Assembly: GCA_965223435.1 (NCBI GenBank)
Contig: CBDCWQ010000022.1
Location: forward strand, 1,178,001 to 1,242,000
Length of the DNA stretch: 64,000 nt
Reading direction: 5' to 3'
From: CBDCWQ01 sp965223435
GTDB lineage: Bacteria; Myxococcota; Kuafuiibacteriia; Kuafuiibacteriales; Kuafuiibacteriaceae
A program made the translations under genes and the position numbers. Below are positions 56,001 to 60,774 of this stretch, piece by piece. The notes beneath the pieces are model-generated. The model was not told where the DNA came from. It saw only the letters and a list, made by a program, of their open reading frames with translations, and did not search any database. The stretch's first letter is position 1; each line of letters opens with the position of its first letter.

Positions 56001-57105
56001 GGAAGTTCCTGATGAAGAATTTGACCCGCAAAAACACAATCTGGACGACATTCTTCAACAAAACGCCCTGGCCAAGTTGCCAGATGAGCAACTCGATCCC
56101 GGCAAAGTGCCCGACCCAAAAAAGCCAAGCTATGAAGAAATTCTTCAGAAGCGCATCCAAGGCAACAAGGGTTGCTGGGTCGTCGTACCCTGCCGGTTGG
56201 GTATTCTGCAGTGTCTCGAGGATCTGCGGCGAGCGACAGCCCCGAAAGAAATTCCGTTTCAGGCCATCATGATCCCCCCGACTTTGGGCCTCAAGAGTCT
56301 CTACATCGACGCTGAAGAATTCCTCAAGCAGTCGTTTGAAAACCCCGAGTTCAAGGATAAGAACGAGTCGCCGGCAGCGCTGGCCATCGAGGACTACCTA
56401 AAGCGTTTCTTTGAAGAAATGGAAGAGAAATACGGCGTCACCCGCGAACAACTGGAGAGCCGGTACTACGTCTTGCCAGAGGTCACAGCGGGTTTTGGCC
56501 AGACCGAAGCCATTTCTGACGCAGACCTAGACATTGAACCAGTCGCGAAGGATGGGGAGGAAGCCCGCCCAAAAGTGAACGCCTCGACAGAGGATGTTCT
56601 GAAACATTACAACGACAGCGAAGACTACGACCAATTGGGCGACGATTTCAAGCTTCACATTAGCAAGCTTAAAGCTCGCAAATTGGTCTTGACCATTACA
56701 CTCATTCCCAAAGAGAAAAACCTCATATTCCGACAGATCGATAAGGCACAGTTCAACAACTTCAAAAAGGCGTACCCCAACAGTCTGACCGACTTCTTGA
56801 AGCTTTGGCACAAGAGCTATCGCACCGCAGATTTCCATTCATTCTTGGCACTTGACTCCGGTTCTTTGCCGCAGCAACGCGTCGAAATCGTCATGGTGTT
56901 CAAGGATTCTAGCGCCCTCACCAAAGCGTTCTACAAAGGCAAGAACCTATTCTCGAGGTTCAAGGACAAAACCGTCGACCGGCCATTAGACAGCCTGATC
57001 AATATGTATGGCGTTAAGGACGGAGTTGGATGGAATGGTAAGAAGTGGAACTGGGTCGACAAGGGCTATGAAGACGTCAAGCAGGAAGAAGAGGTCAAGC
57101 GGTAG
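44035..57105 (+). CDS. Giant secreted protein 2 (4356 aa): paralogue of giant lipoprotein 1 with an extra C-terminal part
   Basis: The ATG at 44035 has AGGAGA 4 nt upstream and gives a Sec-type signal ending VPQAFG-SS; the open frame reaches back to 43654. The head (MDAGWNLLPAPND) is followed by Ig-like domains (about 390-790), FN3 (YRIYRDDTQIEVV), a sialidase-like region (SGDGGLSWS, about 1385) and the helical part with WPFSWNTKNDSWKDAR (about 1795), AIDNCSWLSLS (2068) and LEATTGLILGL (2142). Whole blocks are identical to the paralogue. An insert (51700-51870) has a tandem SWHRRH/SWHIRH motif. After about residue 3530 it goes beyond the paralogue: an abnormal-spindle-like beta domain (TLSNPSAEPITVQV), then about 700 mostly charged residues. 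The helical region may be a carbohydrate-active enzyme; this is inferred. Confidence 0.8.
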   Translation: MRRNLDHRFYRFANLKGHVGFFAWVTLLGVAPVPQAFGSSSIPMDAGWNLLPAPNDPDGALLHSWKQQGLSVWKAEAFESPESHESSEALGEVDGLSGRGGVWVFAKTPTNIQMYPTTPTSSIAAGWHFLHVAQETPHGDPNIKRLYTWDGSKQRYARVRVGENLQPMQGYWGHAEEDVDPFQETCLPETWDERGAKHLVEHCPFSGPVDVIPRAQPGAGEDTEAGQDAASRTESSRIVLSATETAADLEVQAFVNSAIKNGEDHPGHHFVLAQKAPGQWEVFEGLPLAPRGSAAGHDAKLPAQIRIAIMGTYSQAVGQPPRNAVIRLAELVAHLRDTFDRVEDIAPPEAPSAGIAHIVDALHARFFAPQVATNVHGDSPQPDPAASNLSPAMDDLTPPALHVHNPLDSRVYTARDWISIVGEVSDAHLQALSINGVEVTDASSSFSEVLFLEPGANHFEVRATDRFGNTTLAPKTIYLDQEAPFIHATATVVPATANEEKTLQFDIQVQEANLVHLRINDTALPAQRELSYRIPANTLPLGLSQFTLRAIDRVGHRAEYTLAVEVEPDRTLSVIPSQTAPAQEEAQSALASVPSADQTPPTLTILSPTASPLYTQHATWLVRGQATDPELSSVTLNGVLVAASGRAFSYPVNLKKGHNAIQIVARDLSKNRSEQHFDLFHDPEAPVIGLDHRSTETVYEPTYLLRGRVTDRLVASLYLVRGPDDPAQAIALTPAAQGNGPSEGPSTFAHQISLRPGENNFTLVAEDQAANRTAIDLAFTYVLEWTDAKTPLAPKGLTAIPRGDTAVLVWKAVTRFDDGQAIPKGVRASYRIYRDDTQIEVVSTTEYQDVVTELDRTYSYHVTAVVRSATGEVFESEPSDVVPLNLGEAPPPVVAGAFELPSIVTGEDASVALPKVALSKHKSGALAHLVHVHQDANQGPAIRYAQSEKSGKDQSFEAGRPIVELTPDWEVIDLAIAAQGDTLSIAWIQTKSTSQDDAQSEVWTRQSNDGGVHFLPAEVVHTGTAWKRGLDVGYDRLNNHHLVWGEANKVYYLKNLEGEPENVFDTLVREKNDIVVDYYLNYIDTECDNPPPCGCADFPNEKYTYALEQDPETGKPLGPYFYRTEEAWMGKPSLEIDDEHVSIIAVQDRLWDNRPVPNPDWKGEFGPAVPPMEPSAGDTQTWCSPNGARKEQKGFMQVWQYRSGRPAPYSPKKLSKTEHARRLAKEKSPKEAFDYYYGEGQQRFVSYDPNVTHKKDWYFYLYDGTWHEEDKLRVAQRPVTDGAWSKREMALVDTPQWPITRGLLSWAPVATSVEQGWSQGSWKDGVRQDWRLSVVSELAHNVGSSARSPKLVFTGKGQWVAIYDDGPSDNPNKPGQNPIYVRVSGDGGLSWSLPKEVGRGYQPDAAATQDGEFAVVYYEAHPSDGDASTSSKIQVAQSYDFESWTRSTLNVSAPEAIHWNTHGSGADRLIGVPSLTAYEDLFFASWVQKGQNGGRIVTSRASRAEKATHYDVAHESDITVAKSALFTVTAVNKYDMRVHHDGAVRISTSVASKRTNSGLQSSAALVPAESGGTQSAPSPNASSGSHRTGSSSSPSSALRAEAPVAPSESITNAPLGQVALAESPVHAAFATPLELQNGQLQLVTAVDNNQTVIQVVGTDGDQTIESTTTVTAYTQDAEGNYTKAQDARRALLRTVEGDGKSWTYQVEYAPRSDNPEAQTNAKYYQDPEAWNQGDLADSKHLAGFERVWVYTQGIALAQLSKRPDDASMDAAQGMARYLCAHAEKGTAAGETVIRGWPFSWNTKNDSWKDARLVTGANAWAIQGLGTFVVSEAFKILPESEQSELSSCYRQALSGLEEHRRVVYSPSVGANISMMTAGWTSVGLKHAANPASISSGGSGPLEPDAGVRWAYYSVLDALGYETFDEEQAPEIKRFSKDSQELNPLVLTEDHLATLKTRVIAENVVTEHNLDVLSVLNHAIIHADETGIKDVEHLRTWRDELREAIFDLLWDDEGWKNDLQETLADDGVTVLQQQRIEHALNKGVLGRVVTGGTLTGDHAPYELKQSKHVAIDNCSWLSLSVNYEDLKADSLYVDRLAKCLEYTELHFAKDLLFGSKRYYGTHYFQNAFRDPYIDPSELQESSFHLEATTGLILGLHRFAEARPNHPSTPLFRAKANELWNGVQAFVRDHGFPYSSQRIQDLSTLLSSSTAVIWFIDVYHELGETDDLNRPLKNYASHLDLHELVAVIEESYPALLEKSQTTDSDEVTTSSERVESFRNPDDASMVTDIEDQAIAIVAAVNQGDFQTAGTWVRGLMSARQAYKRIESVDDQGGTTMVLDLEFPQTVSATATQDAINLARDTGTQMLAYYALAWFVTRDEGESGSPKNEAARALEQGLATMFDKYYVFEHPNLGGLFVAGDAVKQDDEQRIAITGDNILAYFALREAVNMSTFDDEGLRDRALSAADRLEGRLNDLCWDQNLSSVAGVVEDAATSQWEPSHRTLFSERSLCVLFLSHVGRVGPALELMKALQFFRFAEIKRQQMLAAALLGWLASENREPGGGGPPPETSPQEEDHPTIDFHSLQRFMHDTIRAFSNSWHRRHSWHIRHRSEEHVASPLPDTPALTETQDANFEESPIGQRLAELVAERPDLLSPAGRHRPRSELESGKRRIHWAELLGRALTKRALSFLDPRQEDLALLDLDQLITELPEATATRSAATLLIQNPDGFLGVKAGMLLPLPSDDATGYERFAAKLLPDRRPSQVFELHLAEMHQDTIRALLLSEYRADRFDALFNRLTMLRLVAHALQAKIRVGDWLDRYGLQQDSLIYSTNQYLENLCNHYDAPFAPPTALSFEEYFGIPCEQASSMYQELRNMRLGDNASEVALVVSKPGLQEWGTLLRALDKIGRVARAGHVVATSAIRCVTCELPVRPSLAKASNLVEVQAALRDALSLSVAPAFIDSSELELHLGAVDPVSAFHAESPTYWTQAAVIFRAATERNNLRFWYQKPIDGLSYPETPTALARVKALRQTLNQVFDGQFNDHRVGLITVEAVQTMLRTGQMHANDFNSMLHYSHLSSSSHQRLKDKFEFGPPPTLGPDDVPYWSGSDLTDQERMMQWVRHQPGAALAVYSALAINPKLWHEIGAALAETIGVDFGSEDAQLQEAGGFRIVHTRATGDGTLDPETKTTVGSDGSPPPDTTEDFLGSLEDQLRLRPFLIVEPEHSHQLIRPRSDLRAVPDVLLVADLPSGTLAAPGSFSIEDAKIENVTVRLQHVETGADRFFVACAFDRSLLSPGVDSLAESSLSRLGHGLWTARLHVDSQTENQGDNDGRATLQTQGHFKLAELQSLKDSSGLRYPMLSQPLHCGVGLQALGKPKNSKRQPTVAVSPLSPIQTVALKTRDFGLEVFVQKDGPRVEVRFQNPEAFRAFNHTTLSLFVVDQNSVPADYIVRSKDIVFGSEAAGYAFFSSDPSRVHGRRLAEFLAAVGEDQTLMASLSMDNLAGTRWLSESVVVELTSASSAVEPLGTLASAFAETDGVQAVRIEPTGTVALLGTIVGGYSEGAFTLSNPSAEPITVQVTSTAPFVEVSPDRVVLEPFTEAEPIKISVNEKLFGPQKSAKESTSELEFETVGVGVESRLVQVFPMVEPEGEILSFGLGESGRAYLGLWDGHQAEWVDSANLTGEHFDGPDEVGFIGHLAKYTKPGVVLSTVIKKGTTGLVKGTDDIAKGSQSVRVGMGELMVAGTALSTLVAASLGDAENWATLVQLDRAPDEATEPWEFVGVVEEHEVTTYFGLMFKDEDIIRDHVKIHQSHIRGGFSTSTVEFDPNSTYGLVKEVQSFMGVYDVIFPTGAPVAVYRLRTDLTPEEVVDEVVDIQFPWMDAAVETWAGDNTLVEDVLNGFREYALEPLVAGEQTHISTAVKTGPISPTHGSYPSVSAATPPPEEPIAQIYQDQDTKVTYINDPAWHQKMLEGNPDLIQEGDVLFVQWDPNCEPKEVPDEEFDPQKHNLDDILQQNALAKLPDEQLDPGKVPDPKKPSYEEILQKRIQGNKGCWVVVPCRLGILQCLEDLRRATAPKEIPFQAIMIPPTLGLKSLYIDAEEFLKQSFENPEFKDKNESPAALAIEDYLKRFFEEMEEKYGVTREQLESRYYVLPEVTAGFGQTEAISDADLDIEPVAKDGEEARPKVNASTEDVLKHYNDSEDYDQLGDDFKLHISKLKARKLVLTITLIPKEKNLIFRQIDKAQFNNFKKAYPNSLTDFLKLWHKSYRTADFHSFLALDSGSLPQQRVEIVMVFKDSSALTKAFYKGKNLFSRFKDKTVDRPLDSLINMYGVKDGVGWNGKKWNWVDKGYEDVKQEEEVKR

Positions 57106-57219
57106 AGAGCCTGCGACCGGATCGGCTGCTGGTCCCCCTCCGCGACGATGGATGGCTCCCGGTGGGAAGAATCGGGAGGGCCAAAAGCGGGAGGAAAGAC
57201 GCAAGGTTGACGCCGAATC

Positions 57220-58191
57220 TTACAGGAGAAAGTCATCCTCGTTGGGATCCCTTGGGCTCGAACCTTCGCCCGGATCTGGGTCCGAGTCACCGCCATCTTG
57301 GGAGTCACCTGGATCTGGGTTGCCGTCGCCATCGTCTTCGCCAAGGTCGGGCTCGCCAGCGACATCGGGCCTTCCGGACGAAAGCTGGACGCAGATCGCA
57401 TCTGCTTCGAAGTGCACTGAATTGGCATTCTTGGAGTGACAGCCTGAGGTTTCGCTTTCGATGTGAAAGTCCAGGCACTCTTCGTTGCGATAGAGCGTGC
57501 AGTAGTGGTGCATTTTGAGCTTGTTTTCGCCTTCAACCAGCCAGAACGTCCCGACGTAGATGGGATCCGTGGGGGTAGACTCGTTGTCTCGGTCTTGAAT
57601 GATCCAGTCTTGGCCACAGTTCCCGTACCGAGGGTGGCCCTCTAGGTTTCCTTGTTCGGCGGTGTCGCTGTTGGTGACCCGGAAGTACGCCGACTCGTTG
57701 TGCTGCTTTTTTCCCGACTCAGCAAGAACCGTGTTGTACAGATCAAACCAACCGGTGCGATCCGAGTGAAGAACCGCAACCGCTTTCATCCGCTTGGTGG
57801 ACAACACAACCATCTGGCTCACTTCTTTGAGCGCAACACTGGCTTCCTCCTCGCATTGAAGATGCCTCGGTTGGTCGCCCTGATTGCCTTCGTCGGCTTC
57901 ACCGTGGCAGGGGTCTTCGGCCTGGTTCTTTGCCTTAGAGGCATGGGCACATTGAGGCTCGGTCTTATCGCCTTTTTCACCCTGGTTTTTGCCAGCGTCA
58001 TCGGCTTGATCCGTGGACCCCAGCGCATCGTCGACCTTACTGCCTTCCGATGGTTGCGGCTGGGTCACCCCATTGTGAGCCCCCAAACCTCCGGTTTTGC
58101 CATTTTCGTCAGTCTTTTGACCGCCGCACGCGGCGAGGGTCGCGACCACCCACGCAAAAAGAAGCCGCGCAATTTTTCCGTTGCTCTGCAT
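57220..58191 (-). CDS. Asp/Glu/Gly-rich lipoprotein of unknown function
   Basis: About 323 aa from the ATG at 58191 (the open frame starts at 58311, but only this start gives a proper signal: SNGKIARLLFAWVVATLAAC, lipobox LAAC). A hydrophilic spacer with many Asp, Gln and Lys residues follows. The central domain (about 120-270) contains LSTKRMKAVAVLHSDRTGWF, YFRVTNSDTAEQGN and HHYCTLYRNEECLDFHIESE, with several paired Cys. The C-terminal 45 residues are an acidic run of Asp/Pro/Gly. I do not recognise the family. It converges on the giant gene 2 with a 115-bp gap. It is probably an exposed, Ca-binding or linker-rich surface protein; this is inferred from composition. Confidence 0.65.
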   Translation of the reverse strand: MQSNGKIARLLFAWVVATLAACGGQKTDENGKTGGLGAHNGVTQPQPSEGSKVDDALGSTDQADDAGKNQGEKGDKTEPQCAHASKAKNQAEDPCHGEADEGNQGDQPRHLQCEEEASVALKEVSQMVVLSTKRMKAVAVLHSDRTGWFDLYNTVLAESGKKQHNESAYFRVTNSDTAEQGNLEGHPRYGNCGQDWIIQDRDNESTPTDPIYVGTFWLVEGENKLKMHHYCTLYRNEECLDFHIESETSGCHSKNANSVHFEADAICVQLSSGRPDVAGEPDLGEDDGDGNPDPGDSQDGGDSDPDPGEGSSPRDPNEDDFLL

Positions 58192-58432
58192 GTTCCTTGC
58201 CTCTTCCAGCCCCGGGATTCGCCCCGAGGTCTGCAACAGACAGGTGCACAGCGTGTGCCATCCTCCCACCTCACCGCCCCAGAACCCGCGGTAAACCACA
58301 ACCAACGGCAATCAGAGGACTATCTGAGATGGCGCCCAGGGTAGATAGACCCCGCGCGAAAAGAGCCCACAACAACAAGGGGCCCACAGTCACCACAAAC
58401 GGAGCCCCAAGACCCCAGCCCGTAGAAGAAGC

Positions 58433-58723
58433 TCAGCTTCCGGTTTTTCGGTAAGCCTGCGCCCGATAATGATCGTCGAGACTTTGGCGAAGGAACGTCT
58501 TGATCACCGCCTGGCGGCTTATGTTGAGCGCCTTAGCCAAGGTATCAAGCTCCCGAAGCATATCCACGCCAAAATCGATATTCACCCGTTGAATAGCCGG
58601 GGCCATCATCTTGCCGCGGTTCGTAAAATGCTCCGAAATATCATCGCCCCGGTCGGCTTTCTTGGCGATGGCTTCGGCTGCTACCTTTTTGGTCTTGCTG
58701 GTTTTACCCTTGCGCTTCGACAT
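58433..58723 (-). CDS. brnA: Ribbon-helix-helix antitoxin of a BrnT/BrnA pair
   Basis: 96 aa. A Lys-rich start is followed by QRVNIDFGVDMLRELDTLAK and ALNISRQAVIKTFLRQSL, the strand-helix-helix pattern of CopG/BrnA-type DNA-binding proteins. The strand binds DNA and the helices dimerise. It lies directly after the BrnT gene with a 20-nt overlap, the usual order of this system. BrnA neutralises BrnT and, with it, represses the shared promoter. The symbol follows its partner; the sequence itself is closest to the general RHH group. Confidence 0.75.
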   Translation of the reverse strand: MSKRKGKTSKTKKVAAEAIAKKADRGDDISEHFTNRGKMMAPAIQRVNIDFGVDMLRELDTLAKALNISRQAVIKTFLRQSLDDHYRAQAYRKTGS

Positions 58724-58985
58724 AAAGTTCTTTCTCCTGACGGGTGGACCTCCAGAGCGTCACCAGGTGGTAGTATTCTCCATCTTCGTCTTCCCGAATC
58801 TCAAAGATCAATGAATACAGTCGATCGCCCACCCAACCGATGGCTCTGTACTGTTCGGGGTCATCCGAACGTTGGTCTTGGTAGTACGGTCGACAGAAAA
58901 TCTCCGCCGCTTCCTCAAATCCGATTTTCCGCTTTGGATTGCGCCTCAAACGCTGGTTCTTCGCGGGGTCGAACTTGATCCGCAC
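58704..58985 (-). CDS. brnT: BrnT-family toxin
   Basis: 93 aa. The start MRIKFDPAKNQRLRRNPKRK followed by IGFEEAAEIF is the BrnT opening pattern ('F-D-x-x-K-N ... F-E-E-A'). The middle (YRAIGWVGDRLYSLIFEIRE) and HLVTLWRSTRQEKELY complete the fold, which resembles RelE-type ribonucleases. BrnT cleaves RNA and stops growth until BrnA binds it. The start is a GTG at 58985. The likely -10 box ends 7 nt before it, so the mRNA may begin at or very near the start codon. Confidence 0.85.
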   Translation of the reverse strand: MRIKFDPAKNQRLRRNPKRKIGFEEAAEIFCRPYYQDQRSDDPEQYRAIGWVGDRLYSLIFEIREDEDGEYYHLVTLWRSTRQEKELYVEAQG

Positions 58986-58992
58986 AACGTAT

Positions 58993-59019
58993 GGTATAAC
59001 TGTTATACTAAGAGTTCAA
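58993..59019 (-). promoter_or_regulatory. brnTA promoter with palindromic operator
   Basis: On the minus strand, TTGAAC (59019-59014) and TATACC (58998-58993) are spaced by 15 bp. The -10 overlaps GTATAAC-A-GTTATAC (59008-58994), a perfect 7-bp inverted repeat with a 1-nt spacer. This is a good binding site for an RHH antitoxin dimer pair, giving autoregulation. Binding is inferred from position and symmetry. Confidence 0.6.
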
Positions 59020-59131
59020 GCCGACGCTCAGAACAAGGTGATCCACCGATCTACCGCGCCCTGGTCTGGGCACCGGTCTTAAGAATGGATCCATATTTGA
59101 GGGGCCCCCTGCCGCACGAGCGCTCGCGTCC

Positions 59132-59827
59132 CTACGGTACCGAAGAGAGCGGGACATTCAGCCGTCGGTACTTTCCCCGGATACGCTTGGCGGAGTCTTC
59201 GTTGAAGTGCCACCACTCATTGCGAATCATTCTCATGCCTCCCGCCTTGACCATGGCTTGCCGCAAAACGCGCCGGTTTTGGATCTGAAGCTTGGTGAGG
59301 GCGCCAGAGGCAAGATACTTGGCTTCGTGACGAGGCTGGGACAAGGCAGAGAGATCGTCGTAAGGGGTCCCCATGTCGAGTTCTTGCCCTTTGGCATCGG
59401 CGAGGGTCAGGTCCACCGCGGCGCCGTAGCTGTGGATAGATCCGGTTTTGGTCTTCGGATTGGCCACATAACGGGCTTTTTTGGTGCCCTTCACGGCATT
59501 CCAAAGGAGAGCCTGAACGTGGTCCGGTCGGTAACAATCTTTGAAGAGCAATCGCAATCCAGGATGTTTTTGCGAAAGCCAGCGCTGGGCCGCGACCACT
59601 TTTTTGGCTGTCGACTCCAGCAACAGACAACGGGCGACAGGATAGGCCTTCTTGCCAAAAAAATTGTCCGCCGTCGCGTATCGTATGTCGAAAAGAAACG
59701 CCGGATGAAGCTTGGCCATATCCACCAAAGGGGCTTTATGGACCTCGTTGGATAGCCCACGTGAAGGAGCAGTCACCAGGCCCAAACAGATGAGCCAAAT
59801 CATGCACGCGGACGTCGGCTTCCACAT
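59132..59827 (-). CDS. VanX-type D-alanyl-D-alanine dipeptidase
   Basis: About 231 aa from the ATG at 59827, which gives a signal peptide (ACMIWLICLGLVTAPSRG); an upstream ATG-containing frame reaches 59941. The zinc site of the VanX/DdpX family is present: GSIHSYGAAVDLTL (His and Asp ligands) and NEWWHF (catalytic Glu, His ligand). The family-typical start (VDMAKLHPAFLFDIRYATADN) and LLFKDCYRPDHVQ are also clear. The enzyme cleaves D-Ala-D-Ala and similar dipeptides from peptidoglycan turnover. No vanH/vanA neighbours are present, so cell-wall recycling or nutrient use is likelier than antibiotic resistance. No good ribosome-binding site decides the start. Confidence 0.85.
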   Translation of the reverse strand: MWKPTSACMIWLICLGLVTAPSRGLSNEVHKAPLVDMAKLHPAFLFDIRYATADNFFGKKAYPVARCLLLESTAKKVVAAQRWLSQKHPGLRLLFKDCYRPDHVQALLWNAVKGTKKARYVANPKTKTGSIHSYGAAVDLTLADAKGQELDMGTPYDDLSALSQPRHEAKYLASGALTKLQIQNRRVLRQAMVKAGGMRMIRNEWWHFNEDSAKRIRGKYRRLNVPLSSVP

Positions 59828-59969
59828 TCGCGTTGAGGAATGTAGCAAAGGAGGCCCGCGAGAGAAACGACCCTTTGAAGGCATTGTCGCGATTGGGCCC
59901 AGACCTGGCATCAGATCCCTGTAGGCTGAGAGATTGGGCATGCGGCCAAAGCGAAGCTGAAAAGCCCCA

Positions 59970-60560
59970 TCATGGCTTGAAACGATGGTATTTCAGGGTC
60001 CAGAAATTCAAAATGCGCTGCATGAATTGAAGGTCTTTCACTTCCCCTTCGAGCTTCCGAATGCTCTCGCTATTCTTGCCGATCATCTTGTTCTGGTATC
60101 GATCGATGCCACCAGACGCGACAAAAGCGCGCATTTGCTCAAGCTCCCCTTTGTCTAGCCAAAACCCGTGGTAGCAACACACGTCGATCATGATTCCAGA
60201 AACACTGTAAAAATGCTGTTTGTTCATCAGGGCCCCACAGCGAACACAAGGAAGGTATCCTGGGTCTTGGACCAAGGCCTTCCTTTTGAACTCCGTGGGT
60301 ACGGTTTCGTCCAAATAAGCATCTCGCTCGGACGTGAGCACCTTAAACTCGTCCGTATCGAGCCAAAGACCACCGCACCCAGAGCAAAGGTCGACTTCAT
60401 GCCCTCGAAGTTCCTCAACTTCCAGTCGGCATGAACACCGCGGACAAACCGGGGGCCGATTGTCGTGGGCAACGCCGTTTTCAACCCCACAGTGCGGACA
60501 AAACCGAACTTTTGGGCTCATCGCGCCCTGACACTGTGAACACTGCGTAAGCTCTGACAA
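59970..60560 (-). CDS. Double TFIIB-type zinc-ribbon protein
   Basis: 196 aa from the TTG at 60560, with GGGGGAG 9 nt upstream. The longer open frame to 60959 would overlap the divergent gene and looks random. The chain starts SELTQCSQCQGAM and RFCPHCGVENG, a zinc ribbon. Then come two zf-TFIIB-like modules: CPRCSCRLEVEELRGHEVDL ending CSGCGGLWLD, and CVRCGALMNKQHF ending CCYHGFWLDKGEL. A helical end (FMQRILNFWTLKYHRF) completes it. Such proteins bind zinc structurally and their function is mostly unknown. It is divergent from another zinc-ribbon gene across 214 bp, so the two may be linked. Confidence 0.75.
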   Translation of the reverse strand: MSELTQCSQCQGAMSPKVRFCPHCGVENGVAHDNRPPVCPRCSCRLEVEELRGHEVDLCSGCGGLWLDTDEFKVLTSERDAYLDETVPTEFKRKALVQDPGYLPCVRCGALMNKQHFYSVSGIMIDVCCYHGFWLDKGELEQMRAFVASGGIDRYQNKMIGKNSESIRKLEGEVKDLQFMQRILNFWTLKYHRFKP

Positions 60561-60774
60561 CGGAAACTGCTCCCCCTTTGTTGTAAGGATGAGGCAAAAA
60601 GCGTCAAGCCGCCACCGAGGCGCGGGTTGAACCCGGGACGCCCGGGGACAGACGGGGCGCGCGAGCGGACACCGCATCATACATTGCGGTCCAGTGGCAG
60701 GCAGAGGGCTCATGGGGCGAAGTGGGACCGCATCAGATTGAGTAGGTCTTCCCCTAGGGCCTATCCTTTCTGTT

